From positions 1 through 7,424 of the forward strand of contig CALYTX010000064.1 in assembly GCA_945487985.1 (NCBI GenBank): 7,424 nucleotides of DNA, in the 5' to 3' direction. The stretch's first letter is position 1; each line of letters starts with the position of its first letter. Source of the stretch: an uncultured Verrucomicrobiota bacterium. Lineage in GTDB: Bacteria > Verrucomicrobiota > Kiritimatiellia > RFP12 > UBA1067. Below are positions 1 through 6,429 of the stretch, piece after piece. Position numbers and translations under genes: made by a program. Below the pieces are notes generated by a model. That model was not told where the DNA came from. It saw only the letters and a program-made list of their open reading frames with translations, and did no database searches.

Positions 1-104
1 CCCGACCCCGAAAGCCCGGTCACCACCGTAAGAGAATTGCGCGGTATGGTTACATCGATGCCCTTGAGATTGTGGACGCGCGCATTCTTGATCACAATAT
101 CCAT
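1..104 (-). CDS. uvrA: UvrA, excinuclease ABC subunit A (N-terminal fragment, cut by window edge)
   Basis: Translating the minus strand from the ATG at 104-102 gives 34 complete codons that run off the left edge. The start reads MDIVIKNARVHNLKGIDV and continues through IPRNSLTVVTGLSGSG. This matches the conserved N-terminus of UvrA, the damage-recognition ATPase of nucleotide excision repair: a short first strand, the A-R-x-(H/N)-N-L-K motif, the I-P-R turn, and the start of the first Walker A loop (GLSGSGKS, whose last residues lie outside the window). UvrA acts in the cytoplasm as a dimer that loads UvrB at lesions. The ATG lies only 4 nt after the TAG stop of the upstream repeat-protein gene, in a different frame. 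No convincing Shine-Dalgarno sequence precedes it, so translation may be coupled to the upstream gene. An upstream in-frame TTG (131-129) is possible but would add residues not typical of UvrA. A UvrA paralogue cannot be excluded from so short a piece. Confidence 0.92.
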   Translation of the reverse strand, partial: MDIVIKNARVHNLKGIDVTIPRNSLTVVTGLSGS

Positions 105-108
105 CGCG

Positions 109-3100
109 CTATTCGGTACGCACCGCCTCAATCGGGAAAGACCCGTACTTCTTTATCGTGCCGGTTGCCAACAGACGTCCGCCGACCAGGAAGCCTTGCA
201 CTTTCACGGTGTCGTACTTGAGCCGTCTGTCGGCAAGATAATAAAGTTTGAACGAGCCAGACACCGCAGCCGTGCGCGCGGTAAACTTGAGTTTGAGCGC
301 CGAAAGATTGGCCGGGGGTCTGCCGGCGGACGTTACGAGCTTGAGCGCGCCCGTTGCGCGATCCGCCGATACGCGCCCGGAAGTGCGCGGCACCGACACT
401 TTCCCGCGAACAACCGCAAAGCCTTCCGGCACTAACGCCACGCCATCAACCGTTTCTTCATAAGGATTATAGCGAGGAATGTCGTAGACCAGCGAGTATT
501 GTCCGTCTTCCGGCGCGGACACGCGCTCGACAAGCAAAGGCTGCCAGTTTTCTTCGGTCAGCGCCGAAATCTCCGCCGCGTCGCCATCGAGCCAGAAGAC
601 GAAGCCGAAATTGACGGACCGCTTGGAGTAGACGACGGGCACGGCGAAGCGATCGTCTTCGCCAAGAACTCCTTGCGTCGAAAGCGAAACCCGCGTTCCG
701 TCGGGCAGCGTCCCAGAAACCTTGGTTTTCCCATAGCGACCGATAGTGAGCGAAAGCCCTGCCAGCCCATTGCCCGTATCGAACAGGCAAAGCCAGTTGC
801 CGAGGGGCATTTTCGCGACACGCGCTTTTTCCACTGCCGATTTCGAGCGCGAAAAATCTTCCGCCGCCTGGACGGAATACGATCCGTAATTCCCAAGCAC
901 GGCACGGTCGGTGAAGATCACTCCCGATTCGTCGAGCGGATACTCGTCCGCTCCGGCAACAAATCCGCCGCGGACGGTAGTTCTGCGCTCGCCGATTTTC
1001 GTTACGTAAATCGTGGTTTTAACTGTCCGCCCCGCACTTGCCTTCGTGGTCTTGGCCGCAATCAATCCGGCGATTTTGCCATCCTTCTCGATCCAGCCGT
1101 TAAAGGTGGCGGCGTAAGACGTGTCAACGGGCGCGACGGATTTAAGCGAATACAGAACACGCTCGGTGCTATTCGTTTCGGGCGGCACCTCTTCTTCGGG
1201 CGGTGGCTCTTCCACGGGTGGAAGGTCTTCCTCGGGCGGATTGACCGGCGGCGGGTTGACTGGCGGCGGATTGTCTTCTGGCGGCGGATTGGATCCGCCC
1301 CCTTCAGGCGGCGTTGGAGGCTCGGGCTCCTTCAATGTAAGCTTTGCCGACATCGATTCAATCTGCTCGTAGTTCGTCTCGTCGCCGCTGAAACTTGCTG
1401 TGACAACATAAACGCCCGCTGCGACGCGTTCGTTGCCCGAATAGCTGACGCTCACGCCCTCGGGCAAACTTCCCTTAATAAAAAGAGAATGCTGCTTGCC
1501 GTCAACCTCGAACGTGGCGTCGGCGAAAACAACCTTGCTCATATCATAGGCGGCCTTGGCAATCGACCAGGTGCGCACGATTGCGTTAGTGGTAAGATCG
1601 GGCCAGCGCGAATACGCGCCCAGTTCGATCGTCGCGGTGTAGGTGCCGGCGTTGGTGGCGGCGAGCACGCCTGCTGCCGAACAGCTCGAATCGATTGCGA
1701 CGCCCTGTTGCTCCGCGCCGGTATAGACGAGATTGGTGGAAAGCTGCGGCCAGGCAATTATCCCCCACTTCTCGGGATGGAACGCGATATCGGGCGTAAT
1801 CGTCAGCGCCGACTGAATCTGCGGCAGCGGCGCGTAGCCTTCCTCCTGCTGGAACTCGGCAACCACATCGTAATAACCGGCCGCGCTCTGGAAATTGTTG
1901 CTGTAGACGATGTTGGTAACCCCGACCGGCCAGCAGGCCCTGTCGATGTAATTTGAAAAGACATTGCCGTTTTCATGAAACTCGTTGTCCGCAAACTCGG
2001 GTGCGACAAAAGATTCGCTCAAGCCCTCGTCAGGAATCCAGCGGATGTTGTCTAACCAGACTTTGTAGTCGGAACCGCTACTAATACTAATAGAATCATT
2101 CCGGATTTTCCACTTAACAGTACTGCGTGTCGCGCTATCGATTTTTTGCGTAACCGTTGTCCATTGGCCGACCGATGGAGGTGGTATGCTTAAACCCGGG
2201 ACGAGACTTCCGTTTTCGTCATAAAGATAAAAGAAGGTTGCACTGTCATCGGCGGACGCCTTCCAGTCGAAAATCAATTTCCCATTCCCAGGGACGTTGC
2301 CGGAAATGATTGCGTCGCTTTCTATGTTCGAGGCCAAAATCGACGAACCGCCGTGGGTGAATTCGTTCGTATCAATCGACCAGCATGAACCGACAGGTTC
2401 ATTAAGGTCAATGAAAGTGTCGACGGCCTGCATCCAGTCCGAACGCGCATCGCTCCAGACGGCATAAACTTCAACGACTTCATCTTCGGCTGCAATGTCG
2501 GAGGCAAGCTCGGCGCCGTCGGCTAATTCGACGCTCCCCGCCGGCGAGGTCGCCCAACCGGAGAAGACGTAACCATCCTTGGCGAAAGTGCATTTCTTAA
2601 GTTTGTTGGTGGTGCAGCCTACGGAGAAAGACTGCATAAACATCGTGTTGTGGCCGCCGTTGGGGTGGAAGCGGACGCGATAGGTCGGAGCCGACCAGAC
2701 GGCTTTCAACACAATCTCCGCCGCGTCGACGCCATCCATGATCATGATATTCGCGCCGTCAGCAAAGGCAATATCGACGCCATTGGTAGTCCACCCCAGA
2801 AACTCGCGCGAATTGAATTGGAATGCGTTGGCGGGCAATTCGGCCGACGTCCCATAACGAACCTGCATTGCCGGCATCTCGCCGATGCCGCCGTTGGAAT
2901 CGAAGCGGACGGAATACGCCCCTTCCGACCAGACGGCCTGAAGTTCGAGCTCGGCACCATTTATGTCGGTCAGGTTTTTCACCGTCTCGCCATCGGCATA
3001 AGTGCCGCCGCCGGAGATTGTCCATCTCAGAAACTCGCGCGTGCCGTATTCAAACCCGACTGGCGGCAGATTCGTGGGCGTATCGTAGAACAGCACCAAA

Positions 3101-4263
3101 TCGTCCATCTTGCCCGCCGCGCCGCCTGGGTTGAAACGGATAGTATAGCTGTTCGCCGCATAAACCGCTCTGATGATCTTGTCCGCCGTGATTTTATCAA
3201 AGGGTGCGTCCCACTTCTCGAAGTGGTAGCCCTTGGGTGCAGTGGCAATCGGGGATATGGCCGCATAGCCCTCCTTCACCTTGTCAATCACGTTAGTCGA
3301 TGCGCCTGTCTCGGTTTTGAAGCGGAACTCGACATCATAGACTTTACGCTCGCGCCATTGGGCGTAAAGCGTTGTGAAATCGATATTGTCGGCAGTTACG
3401 GTATCGCCATTCGAGATAATAGCCCCGCCGGAAGGATAGGGCGACCAGCCAACGAAATATTCATCGTTAGGCGGCGTGGGCTCCGGCAATGAATACTTCT
3501 CACCGATGCGTACGACTATGTTTTGGGGACTCACCTTGCCACCTTGCGGAGCAAGCGCCACCTGAACGGTGCGCTTTTCCCAGATCGCGTAAAGCGTAAC
3601 CGTGCCGTTCGTCGTCGCACCGAATTTCTCGCCGGCCTTCTCCAACACCTGCCCGGTGGTGAAGTCGGCTTTGGCGGCTGCTTTGGAAGTAGACCAGCCG
3701 GCGATTTCCCAGCCCTTGCGGATAGTCAAATCTTCCCAGGCTTCGATACGATCGGCCATATCGTCGCCTGCAGCCACGACCACAGCATCGGTATAGACAA
3801 CGCCCTTGGGTCCGTAAGCCGCAGAAAAATTGCCGACGTTGGAATTGTAGACGATGTCGTATTTGAGGGGCGAGAATACCGGCGAGAGATAAAGCGACGA
3901 ACCCCAAAGCGGAGATTCGTCTTTATCCCACTCAACTTTTATCGTGTAGCCGGAATATGATTTTTTGATTCGCTCGTCCGGAATCGACGACAAGGTGGTT
4001 CCAGACCAAGTCAATCCGTCCCACAAGATCCATTGATCGAGAGCATAGCCCTTCGGCGGCACGGCGGCGATGTTGAACGAGAAGCTGGACGAAAGAAACT
4101 GCGTTCCGTAAGGAGAAACGGTGGAGTTCGCATTCGCTTCCATTGCCCGGTTCCCATCCAGGAAATAATACGGCTGGGTGACGGTTATTTGGGTTGTCGC
4201 CGCGTTGGCGATAATCCCCGCAACAGCGAACGCGAAAACGAACGATAGTTTTCTCAGATTCAT
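109..4263 (-). CDS. Large exported multidomain protein: InlB B-repeats, jelly-roll-like module, MBG-like modules, Pro-rich linker, unassigned C-terminal domain
   Basis: This is a 1384-residue protein of unknown function, probably at the cell surface or in the envelope. Residues 1-21 form a Sec signal peptide (MNLRK, hydrophobic core to about 20, likely cleavage after ANA). Residues about 135-603 hold about six InlB/Listeria-Bacteroides B-repeats, recognised by Y-x-V-x-F starts, GYxFxGW-like centres (GYVFSGWAT, REFLGWTT) and (Y/A)-x-W ends at W228, W303, W445, W523 and W603. Residues about 27-134 may be a degenerate extra copy. Residues about 612-742 resemble a jelly-roll module of secreted bacterial proteins (LIFDWKASADDS, VKWKIRNDS, SGSDYKVWLDNIRW). 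Residues about 836-977 look like two MBG-type Ig-like modules (NAGTYTATI, AAGVYVVTASFSGD). Residues 978-1030 are a Pro/Glu-rich linker, and 1034-1384 are an unassigned beta-rich domain. No LPxTG, SLH or clear type IX sorting signal was seen. The ATG is the first start after rho's stop codon, which is in the same frame. An adhesin or matrix role is inference only. Confidence 0.93.
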   Translation of the reverse strand: MNLRKLSFVFAFAVAGIIANAATTQITVTQPYYFLDGNRAMEANANSTVSPYGTQFLSSSFSFNIAAVPPKGYALDQWILWDGLTWSGTTLSSIPDERIKKSYSGYTIKVEWDKDESPLWGSSLYLSPVFSPLKYDIVYNSNVGNFSAAYGPKGVVYTDAVVVAAGDDMADRIEAWEDLTIRKGWEIAGWSTSKAAAKADFTTGQVLEKAGEKFGATTNGTVTLYAIWEKRTVQVALAPQGGKVSPQNIVVRIGEKYSLPEPTPPNDEYFVGWSPYPSGGAIISNGDTVTADNIDFTTLYAQWRERKVYDVEFRFKTETGASTNVIDKVKEGYAAISPIATAPKGYHFEKWDAPFDKITADKIIRAVYAANSYTIRFNPGGAAGKMDDLVLFYDTPTNLPPVGFEYGTREFLRWTISGGGTYADGETVKNLTDINGAELELQAVWSEGAYSVRFDSNGGIGEMPAMQVRYGTSAELPANAFQFNSREFLGWTTNGVDIAFADGANIMIMDGVDAAEIVLKAVWSAPTYRVRFHPNGGHNTMFMQSFSVGCTTNKLKKCTFAKDGYVFSGWATSPAGSVELADGAELASDIAAEDEVVEVYAVWSDARSDWMQAVDTFIDLNEPVGSCWSIDTNEFTHGGSSILASNIESDAIISGNVPGNGKLIFDWKASADDSATFFYLYDENGSLVPGLSIPPPSVGQWTTVTQKIDSATRSTVKWKIRNDSISISSGSDYKVWLDNIRWIPDEGLSESFVAPEFADNEFHENGNVFSNYIDRACWPVGVTNIVYSNNFQSAAGYYDVVAEFQQEEGYAPLPQIQSALTITPDIAFHPEKWGIIAWPQLSTNLVYTGAEQQGVAIDSSCSAAGVLAATNAGTYTATIELGAYSRWPDLTTNAIVRTWSIAKAAYDMSKVVFADATFEVDGKQHSLFIKGSLPEGVSVSYSGNERVAAGVYVVTASFSGDETNYEQIESMSAKLTLKEPEPPTPPEGGGSNPPPEDNPPPVNPPPVNPPEEDLPPVEEPPPEEEVPPETNSTERVLYSLKSVAPVDTSYAATFNGWIEKDGKIAGLIAAKTTKASAGRTVKTTIYVTKIGERRTTVRGGFVAGADEYPLDESGVIFTDRAVLGNYGSYSVQAAEDFSRSKSAVEKARVAKMPLGNWLCLFDTGNGLAGLSLTIGRYGKTKVSGTLPDGTRVSLSTQGVLGEDDRFAVPVVYSKRSVNFGFVFWLDGDAAEISALTEENWQPLLVERVSAPEDGQYSLVYDIPRYNPYEETVDGVALVPEGFAVVRGKVSVPRTSGRVSADRATGALKLVTSAGRPPANLSALKLKFTARTAAVSGSFKLYYLADRRLKYDTVKVQGFLVGGRLLATGTIKKYGSFPIEAVRTE
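112..1164 (-). other. Unassigned C-terminal domain of the large exported protein (residues about 1034-1384)
   Basis: This is the roughly 350-residue segment after the Pro-rich linker. It is rich in Gly, Val, Thr and aromatic residues in alternating beta-like patterns. It seems to contain three loosely similar units: one with FNGWIEKDGKIAGLI and TTIYVTKIGERRTTVRGG, one with GLSLTIGRYGKTKVSGTLPD, and a last one with KLKFTARTAAVSGSFKLYY, VQGFLVGGRL and GTIKKYGSFPIEAV. The shared theme is a 'G-x-(V/F)-x-G-x-(L/F)' strand followed by a second strand ending in a Gly turn. I know similar C-termini only as uncharacterised tails of large secreted proteins in Kiritimatiellota-like genomes. It may anchor or sort the protein, but nothing in the sequence proves that. 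Confidence 0.5.
1174..1332 (-). repeat. Pro/Glu-rich linker with short tandem repeats
   Basis: Codons for residues 978-1030 of the large exported protein encode a Pro/Glu/Asn-rich linker with recurring NPPP units (NPPPEDNPPPVNPPPVNPP). At DNA level, plus-strand copies of a roughly 15-nt unit such as GGATTGACCGGCGGC and GGGTTGACTGGCGGC follow each other at about 1238-1285, the last copy with a 3-nt expansion. The segment separates the MBG-like region from the C-terminal domain and looks like an extended spacer. Such tracts often vary in copy number between strains through slippage. Confidence 0.75.
2455..3861 (-). repeat. Array of about six InlB-type B-repeats (protein-level repeats)
   Basis: Residues about 135-603 of the large exported protein consist of successive 60- to 94-residue B-repeats. 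Approximate residue spans are 135-228, 232-303, 309-368, 373-445, 450-523 and 528-603. Each begins with an alternating strand such as YDIVYN, YDVEFR, YTIRFN, YSVRFD or YRVRFH, has a central aromatic-Gly-Trp or equivalent, and ends with an A-x-W or AVY strand. The third copy is the most diverged (GYHFEKW, ending RAVY). Copies four and five are the closest pair. B-repeats adopt a small ubiquitin-like beta-grasp fold in Listeria InlB and act as stalk or adhesion modules in many surface proteins. Ligand binding here is unknown. Confidence 0.85.
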
Positions 4264-4283
4264 CCCCCTTACCCCTTCCCTTT
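4264..4283 (-). promoter_or_regulatory. Purine-rich Shine-Dalgarno region of the large exported protein gene
   Basis: Read on the minus strand, the nucleotides just before the ATG at 4263 are AAAAGGGAAGGGGTAAGGGG followed by G-ATG. The GGGAAGGGG core (4272-4280) ends 8 nt before the start codon, a normal distance for a ribosome binding site. It is the strongest purine-rich signal before any gene in the window. This suggests the gene is translated independently of rho although only 27 nt separate the two. Confidence 0.6.
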
Positions 4284-4290
4284 TCCGGAT

Positions 4291-5820
4291 TTATAGATTC
4301 TTGAGATCGAGCGCGAGCAGAAACTCGGGGTTCGACTTCGTTTTCTTCAGCGAGTTGAGAACCGACTTCATGGCCGATTCAGCTCCGGCGTCGCTCAAGA
4401 TGCGGCGCATGCCCCAAGTCTTCTCGAGTTCCAGCGGGTCGAGCAGCAAATCTTCCTTGCGCGTGCCGGATTTGTCGACATCGATCGCCGGGAAGATTCG
4501 CTTATCAGCGAGCGAACGGTCCAACACGATTTCCATATTGCCCGTTCCCTTGAACTCCTCGAAGATCACCTCGTCCATGCGCGAACCGGTATCGATAAGG
4601 CCCGTAGCGATGATCGTAAGCGAACCGCCGCCTTCGATATTGCGCGCCGCGCCGAAAAAGCGCTTCGGACGGTGCATCGCCAGCGCGTCCACGCCGCCGG
4701 TCAGAATTTTTCCTGAATGGGGCTGGACGGTGTTGTAGGCCCGCGCTAAGCGCGTTATCGAATCGAGCAGAATCACGACATCGCGTCCGTTTTCGACTTG
4801 GCGCTTGGACATTTCAATAACCATCTCGGCAACATTGACATGGTGCTTGGGCTCTTCATCGAAGGTCGAGGAAAGCACCATCGCCTTCGTGTTGCGCTGC
4901 ATATCGGTTACTTCTTCAGGCCGCTCGTCGATAAGCAGAACAATCAACATCGCCTCGGGATGGTTGGCGGTTATCGCGTTGGCCATCTTCTGCAGAAGCA
5001 CGGTCTTGCCCACCCGGGGAGGAGCAATGATCAGTCCACGCTGGCCGAATCCGATTGGCGTGAACAGATCGATAACGCGCGTCGAATATTCGGTCGGGAC
5101 GGTTTCGAGCAGAATCCGCCGCGTCGGGAATGTGGCCGTGAGATTTTCAAAATGCACCACCCGCGCGGCCACCGACGGCTCCTTGCCGTTGACGGTATTG
5201 ACATTTCCGAGACAGAAAAAGCGGTCACGGTCGCGCGGATCGCGGACGGGACCCTCGATGATATCGCCCGTTCGGAGCGCATAGCGGCGAATCTGCTGCT
5301 GGGTTACGAACACGTCTTCGGGACAGGCGATAAAATTGTTCTTAGCCGAACGCAGAAAGCCGTGGCCTTCACGGACGATTTCAAGGCAGCCGGACGCAAG
5401 CACCGCCCCGCCCTTGGCGAGATATTCGCGAATGGCGGCGAAGATGAGCTCGTGTTTGCGGTAGGTGCCGAGCTCTTCCGGATCGGCCCCGGGCATCATA
5501 CGCTCGACAATCACCGGCGCGGGCCAAGTCTGGATATCGGCCAGACGGAATTCGCTCAGCATCGGATCGCGGTTGGCGGCGGCTGGCGCGTTTGCCGGCG
5601 CCTCGGCCGGCTCGGGCGGCAACGGCGAGTTCAAAAGCGGATTGACCGATTCGGCCGCCGCACCGCGCGGCGCGAAATTGTTCTTGTGCCCAGGCCGCAT
5701 GGGCGAATGTTTGCGGAACTGCCGCTTCATTGGCTGCTGATTGCCGCCAGCGGGGGGATTGGCGGATGCAGGTGGGCGCGCCGGTTTGGCGCTCTGGGCG
5801 AAAACGTCGAGTTCTTCCAT
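4291..5820 (-). CDS. rho: Transcription termination factor Rho
   Basis: This 509-residue hexameric RNA-dependent ATPase/translocase ends transcription of untranslated RNA in the cytoplasm. Residues 1-86 are a Pro/Ala/Asn-rich, probably disordered extension. Residues about 88-142 match the N-terminal helical Rho_N domain. Residues about 143-210 are the OB-fold primary RNA-binding site (GCLEIVREGHGFLRSA, QIRRYALRTGDIIEG). The ATPase core follows: Walker A APPRVGKT (266-273), LIDERPEEVTDM with the expected catalytic Glu299, Walker B VVILLDSITRLARAYN (348-363), the Q/R-loop region TGGVDALAMHRPKRFFGAARNIEGGGS (split here as residues about 374-400), and EEFKGTGNMEI plus FPAIDVDKSGTRKE. All key motifs are intact. 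The protein is longer than E. coli Rho (419 aa) because of the N-terminal extension. An in-frame TAG lies one codon before the ATG, so no longer start exists. Met31 or Met87 could start a shorter form but lack clear ribosome binding sites. The gene lies 69 nt after coaE. Confidence 0.98.
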   Translation of the reverse strand: MEELDVFAQSAKPARPPASANPPAGGNQQPMKRQFRKHSPMRPGHKNNFAPRGAAAESVNPLLNSPLPPEPAEAPANAPAAANRDPMLSEFRLADIQTWPAPVIVERMMPGADPEELGTYRKHELIFAAIREYLAKGGAVLASGCLEIVREGHGFLRSAKNNFIACPEDVFVTQQQIRRYALRTGDIIEGPVRDPRDRDRFFCLGNVNTVNGKEPSVAARVVHFENLTATFPTRRILLETVPTEYSTRVIDLFTPIGFGQRGLIIAPPRVGKTVLLQKMANAITANHPEAMLIVLLIDERPEEVTDMQRNTKAMVLSSTFDEEPKHHVNVAEMVIEMSKRQVENGRDVVILLDSITRLARAYNTVQPHSGKILTGGVDALAMHRPKRFFGAARNIEGGGSLTIIATGLIDTGSRMDEVIFEEFKGTGNMEIVLDRSLADKRIFPAIDVDKSGTRKEDLLLDPLELEKTWGMRRILSDAGAESAMKSVLNSLKKTKSNPEFLLALDLKNL

Positions 5821-5889
5821 AGTCTATCCGATACGTTTGTTCAGTTTGAGGTTGCTCCGCCGGAAGACCAAAGCCGCAGACCGGGAATT

Positions 5890-6414
5890 TCAAACCTGCG
5901 ATTTCAGCCAAACGACGAGATCTTGCGCTTTCTGCCGGAGTTCTTCGGCCGACGCATTGTTCCAGATTACATAGTGGGATTTTTCCGCCTTTGTTTCAAC
6001 CGGGAGTTGCGCCGCCAATCTTGCTTCGGCCTCTTCGCGGGTGTAGCCGCGATGGGAAATCATCCGCTCGAGTTGCAACTCTCGCGATGACACCACGGCG
6101 CATATTATATCATAATCCGCCTGCCATTGCACCTCGAAGAGCAAGGGTACGACGGCAATGGCCAAACGCTCTCCAGCGGCGGCCAGCGCATGGTTGATTC
6201 GCGCCCGCACTATCGGATGCAGCCGCTGCTCGAGCGCGCGGCGTTTGACCGGGTCGGTGAAAACCTCCGCGGCGAGACGCCTGCGTTCGTCAGCATCGGG
6301 GAGCAGCTCATGAACGATGTCGTCGGCGTCGACAATCTCCACGCCGAGCTCGCGCAAAAAAGCGGAAAGGAGGGATTTGCCGCAGGCAATCCCTCCCGTT
6401 AAGCATATTCTCAT
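5890..6414 (-). CDS. coaE: Dephospho-CoA kinase (short form)
   Basis: CoaE phosphorylates the ribose 3'-OH of dephospho-CoA with ATP, the last step of coenzyme A synthesis, in the cytoplasm. The 174-residue product starts MRICLTGGIACGKS, with the P-loop GGIACGKS at 7-14 (family consensus GGIASGKS or GGIGSGKS). DADDIVHEL (29-37) carries the conserved Asp pair, LEQRLHPIV (61-69) the conserved His-Pro, PLLFEV (90-95) the P-L-L-x-E strand, and RGYTREEAEARLAAQLPVETKAEKSHYVIWNNAS (122-155, in two parts) the lid and adenine-site helices. About 25 residues usual between the DAD motif and the R-x-x-L-x-x-x-V-F helix are missing, which explains the length against roughly 200 in most homologues. The ATG is the first start after the secretin stop, which lies 15 nt upstream in the same frame, so the start is secure. 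The ribosome binding site is weak (AGGCGG close to ATG). Confidence 0.96.
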   Translation of the reverse strand: MRICLTGGIACGKSLLSAFLRELGVEIVDADDIVHELLPDADERRRLAAEVFTDPVKRRALEQRLHPIVRARINHALAAAGERLAIAVVPLLFEVQWQADYDIICAVVSSRELQLERMISHRGYTREEAEARLAAQLPVETKAEKSHYVIWNNASAEELRQKAQDLVVWLKSQV

Positions 6415-6429
6415 GGCCGCCTGCGCCGT

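Noticed and set aside
109..200. C-terminal cell-wall or outer-membrane sorting signal on the large protein
   Set aside because: There is no LPxTG plus hydrophobic tail, no PEP-CTERM motif, no SLH repeat and no clear type IX signature. The protein ends in a soluble-looking KKYGSFPIEAVRTE.
1121..1372. Plus-strand frame giving a Gly/Ser repeat protein (GGGLTGGGL)
   Set aside because: It is the complement of the Pro-rich linker codons. There is no ribosome binding site and no independent support.
499..1956. A 485-codon open frame on the plus strand, antisense to the large exported protein
   Set aside because: Its product is Arg/Gly-rich without recognisable domains. The opposite strand has a coherent signal-peptide protein with repeats and known modules. 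The frame is open because of GC-rich codon bias.
2650..3492. A 280-codon plus-strand open frame opposite the B-repeats, with repeated RRPITN/FRPDG-like pieces
   Set aside because: Its apparent repetitiveness is the mirror of the B-repeats on the coding strand.
4290..4330. Possible promoter for the large protein: TATAAA on the minus strand (4295-4290), overlapping the rho stop codon
   Set aside because: The -10-like hexamer has no acceptable -35 partner at 16-18 nt (GCTCGC), and A/T-rich stop-codon neighbourhoods often give such matches. It remains possible with an atypical sigma factor.
5821..5889. Intrinsic terminator or strong promoter in the coaE-rho gap
   Set aside because: Only a short CCGG/CCGG pairing around a 17-nt loop is visible, with no U-tract. 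No recognisable -35/-10 pair was found.
4798..6090. A 430-codon open frame on the plus strand, antisense to rho and coaE
   Set aside because: Both opposite-strand genes are certain (Rho and CoaE motifs intact). The antisense product is Arg/His-rich and crosses two genes without any family signature.
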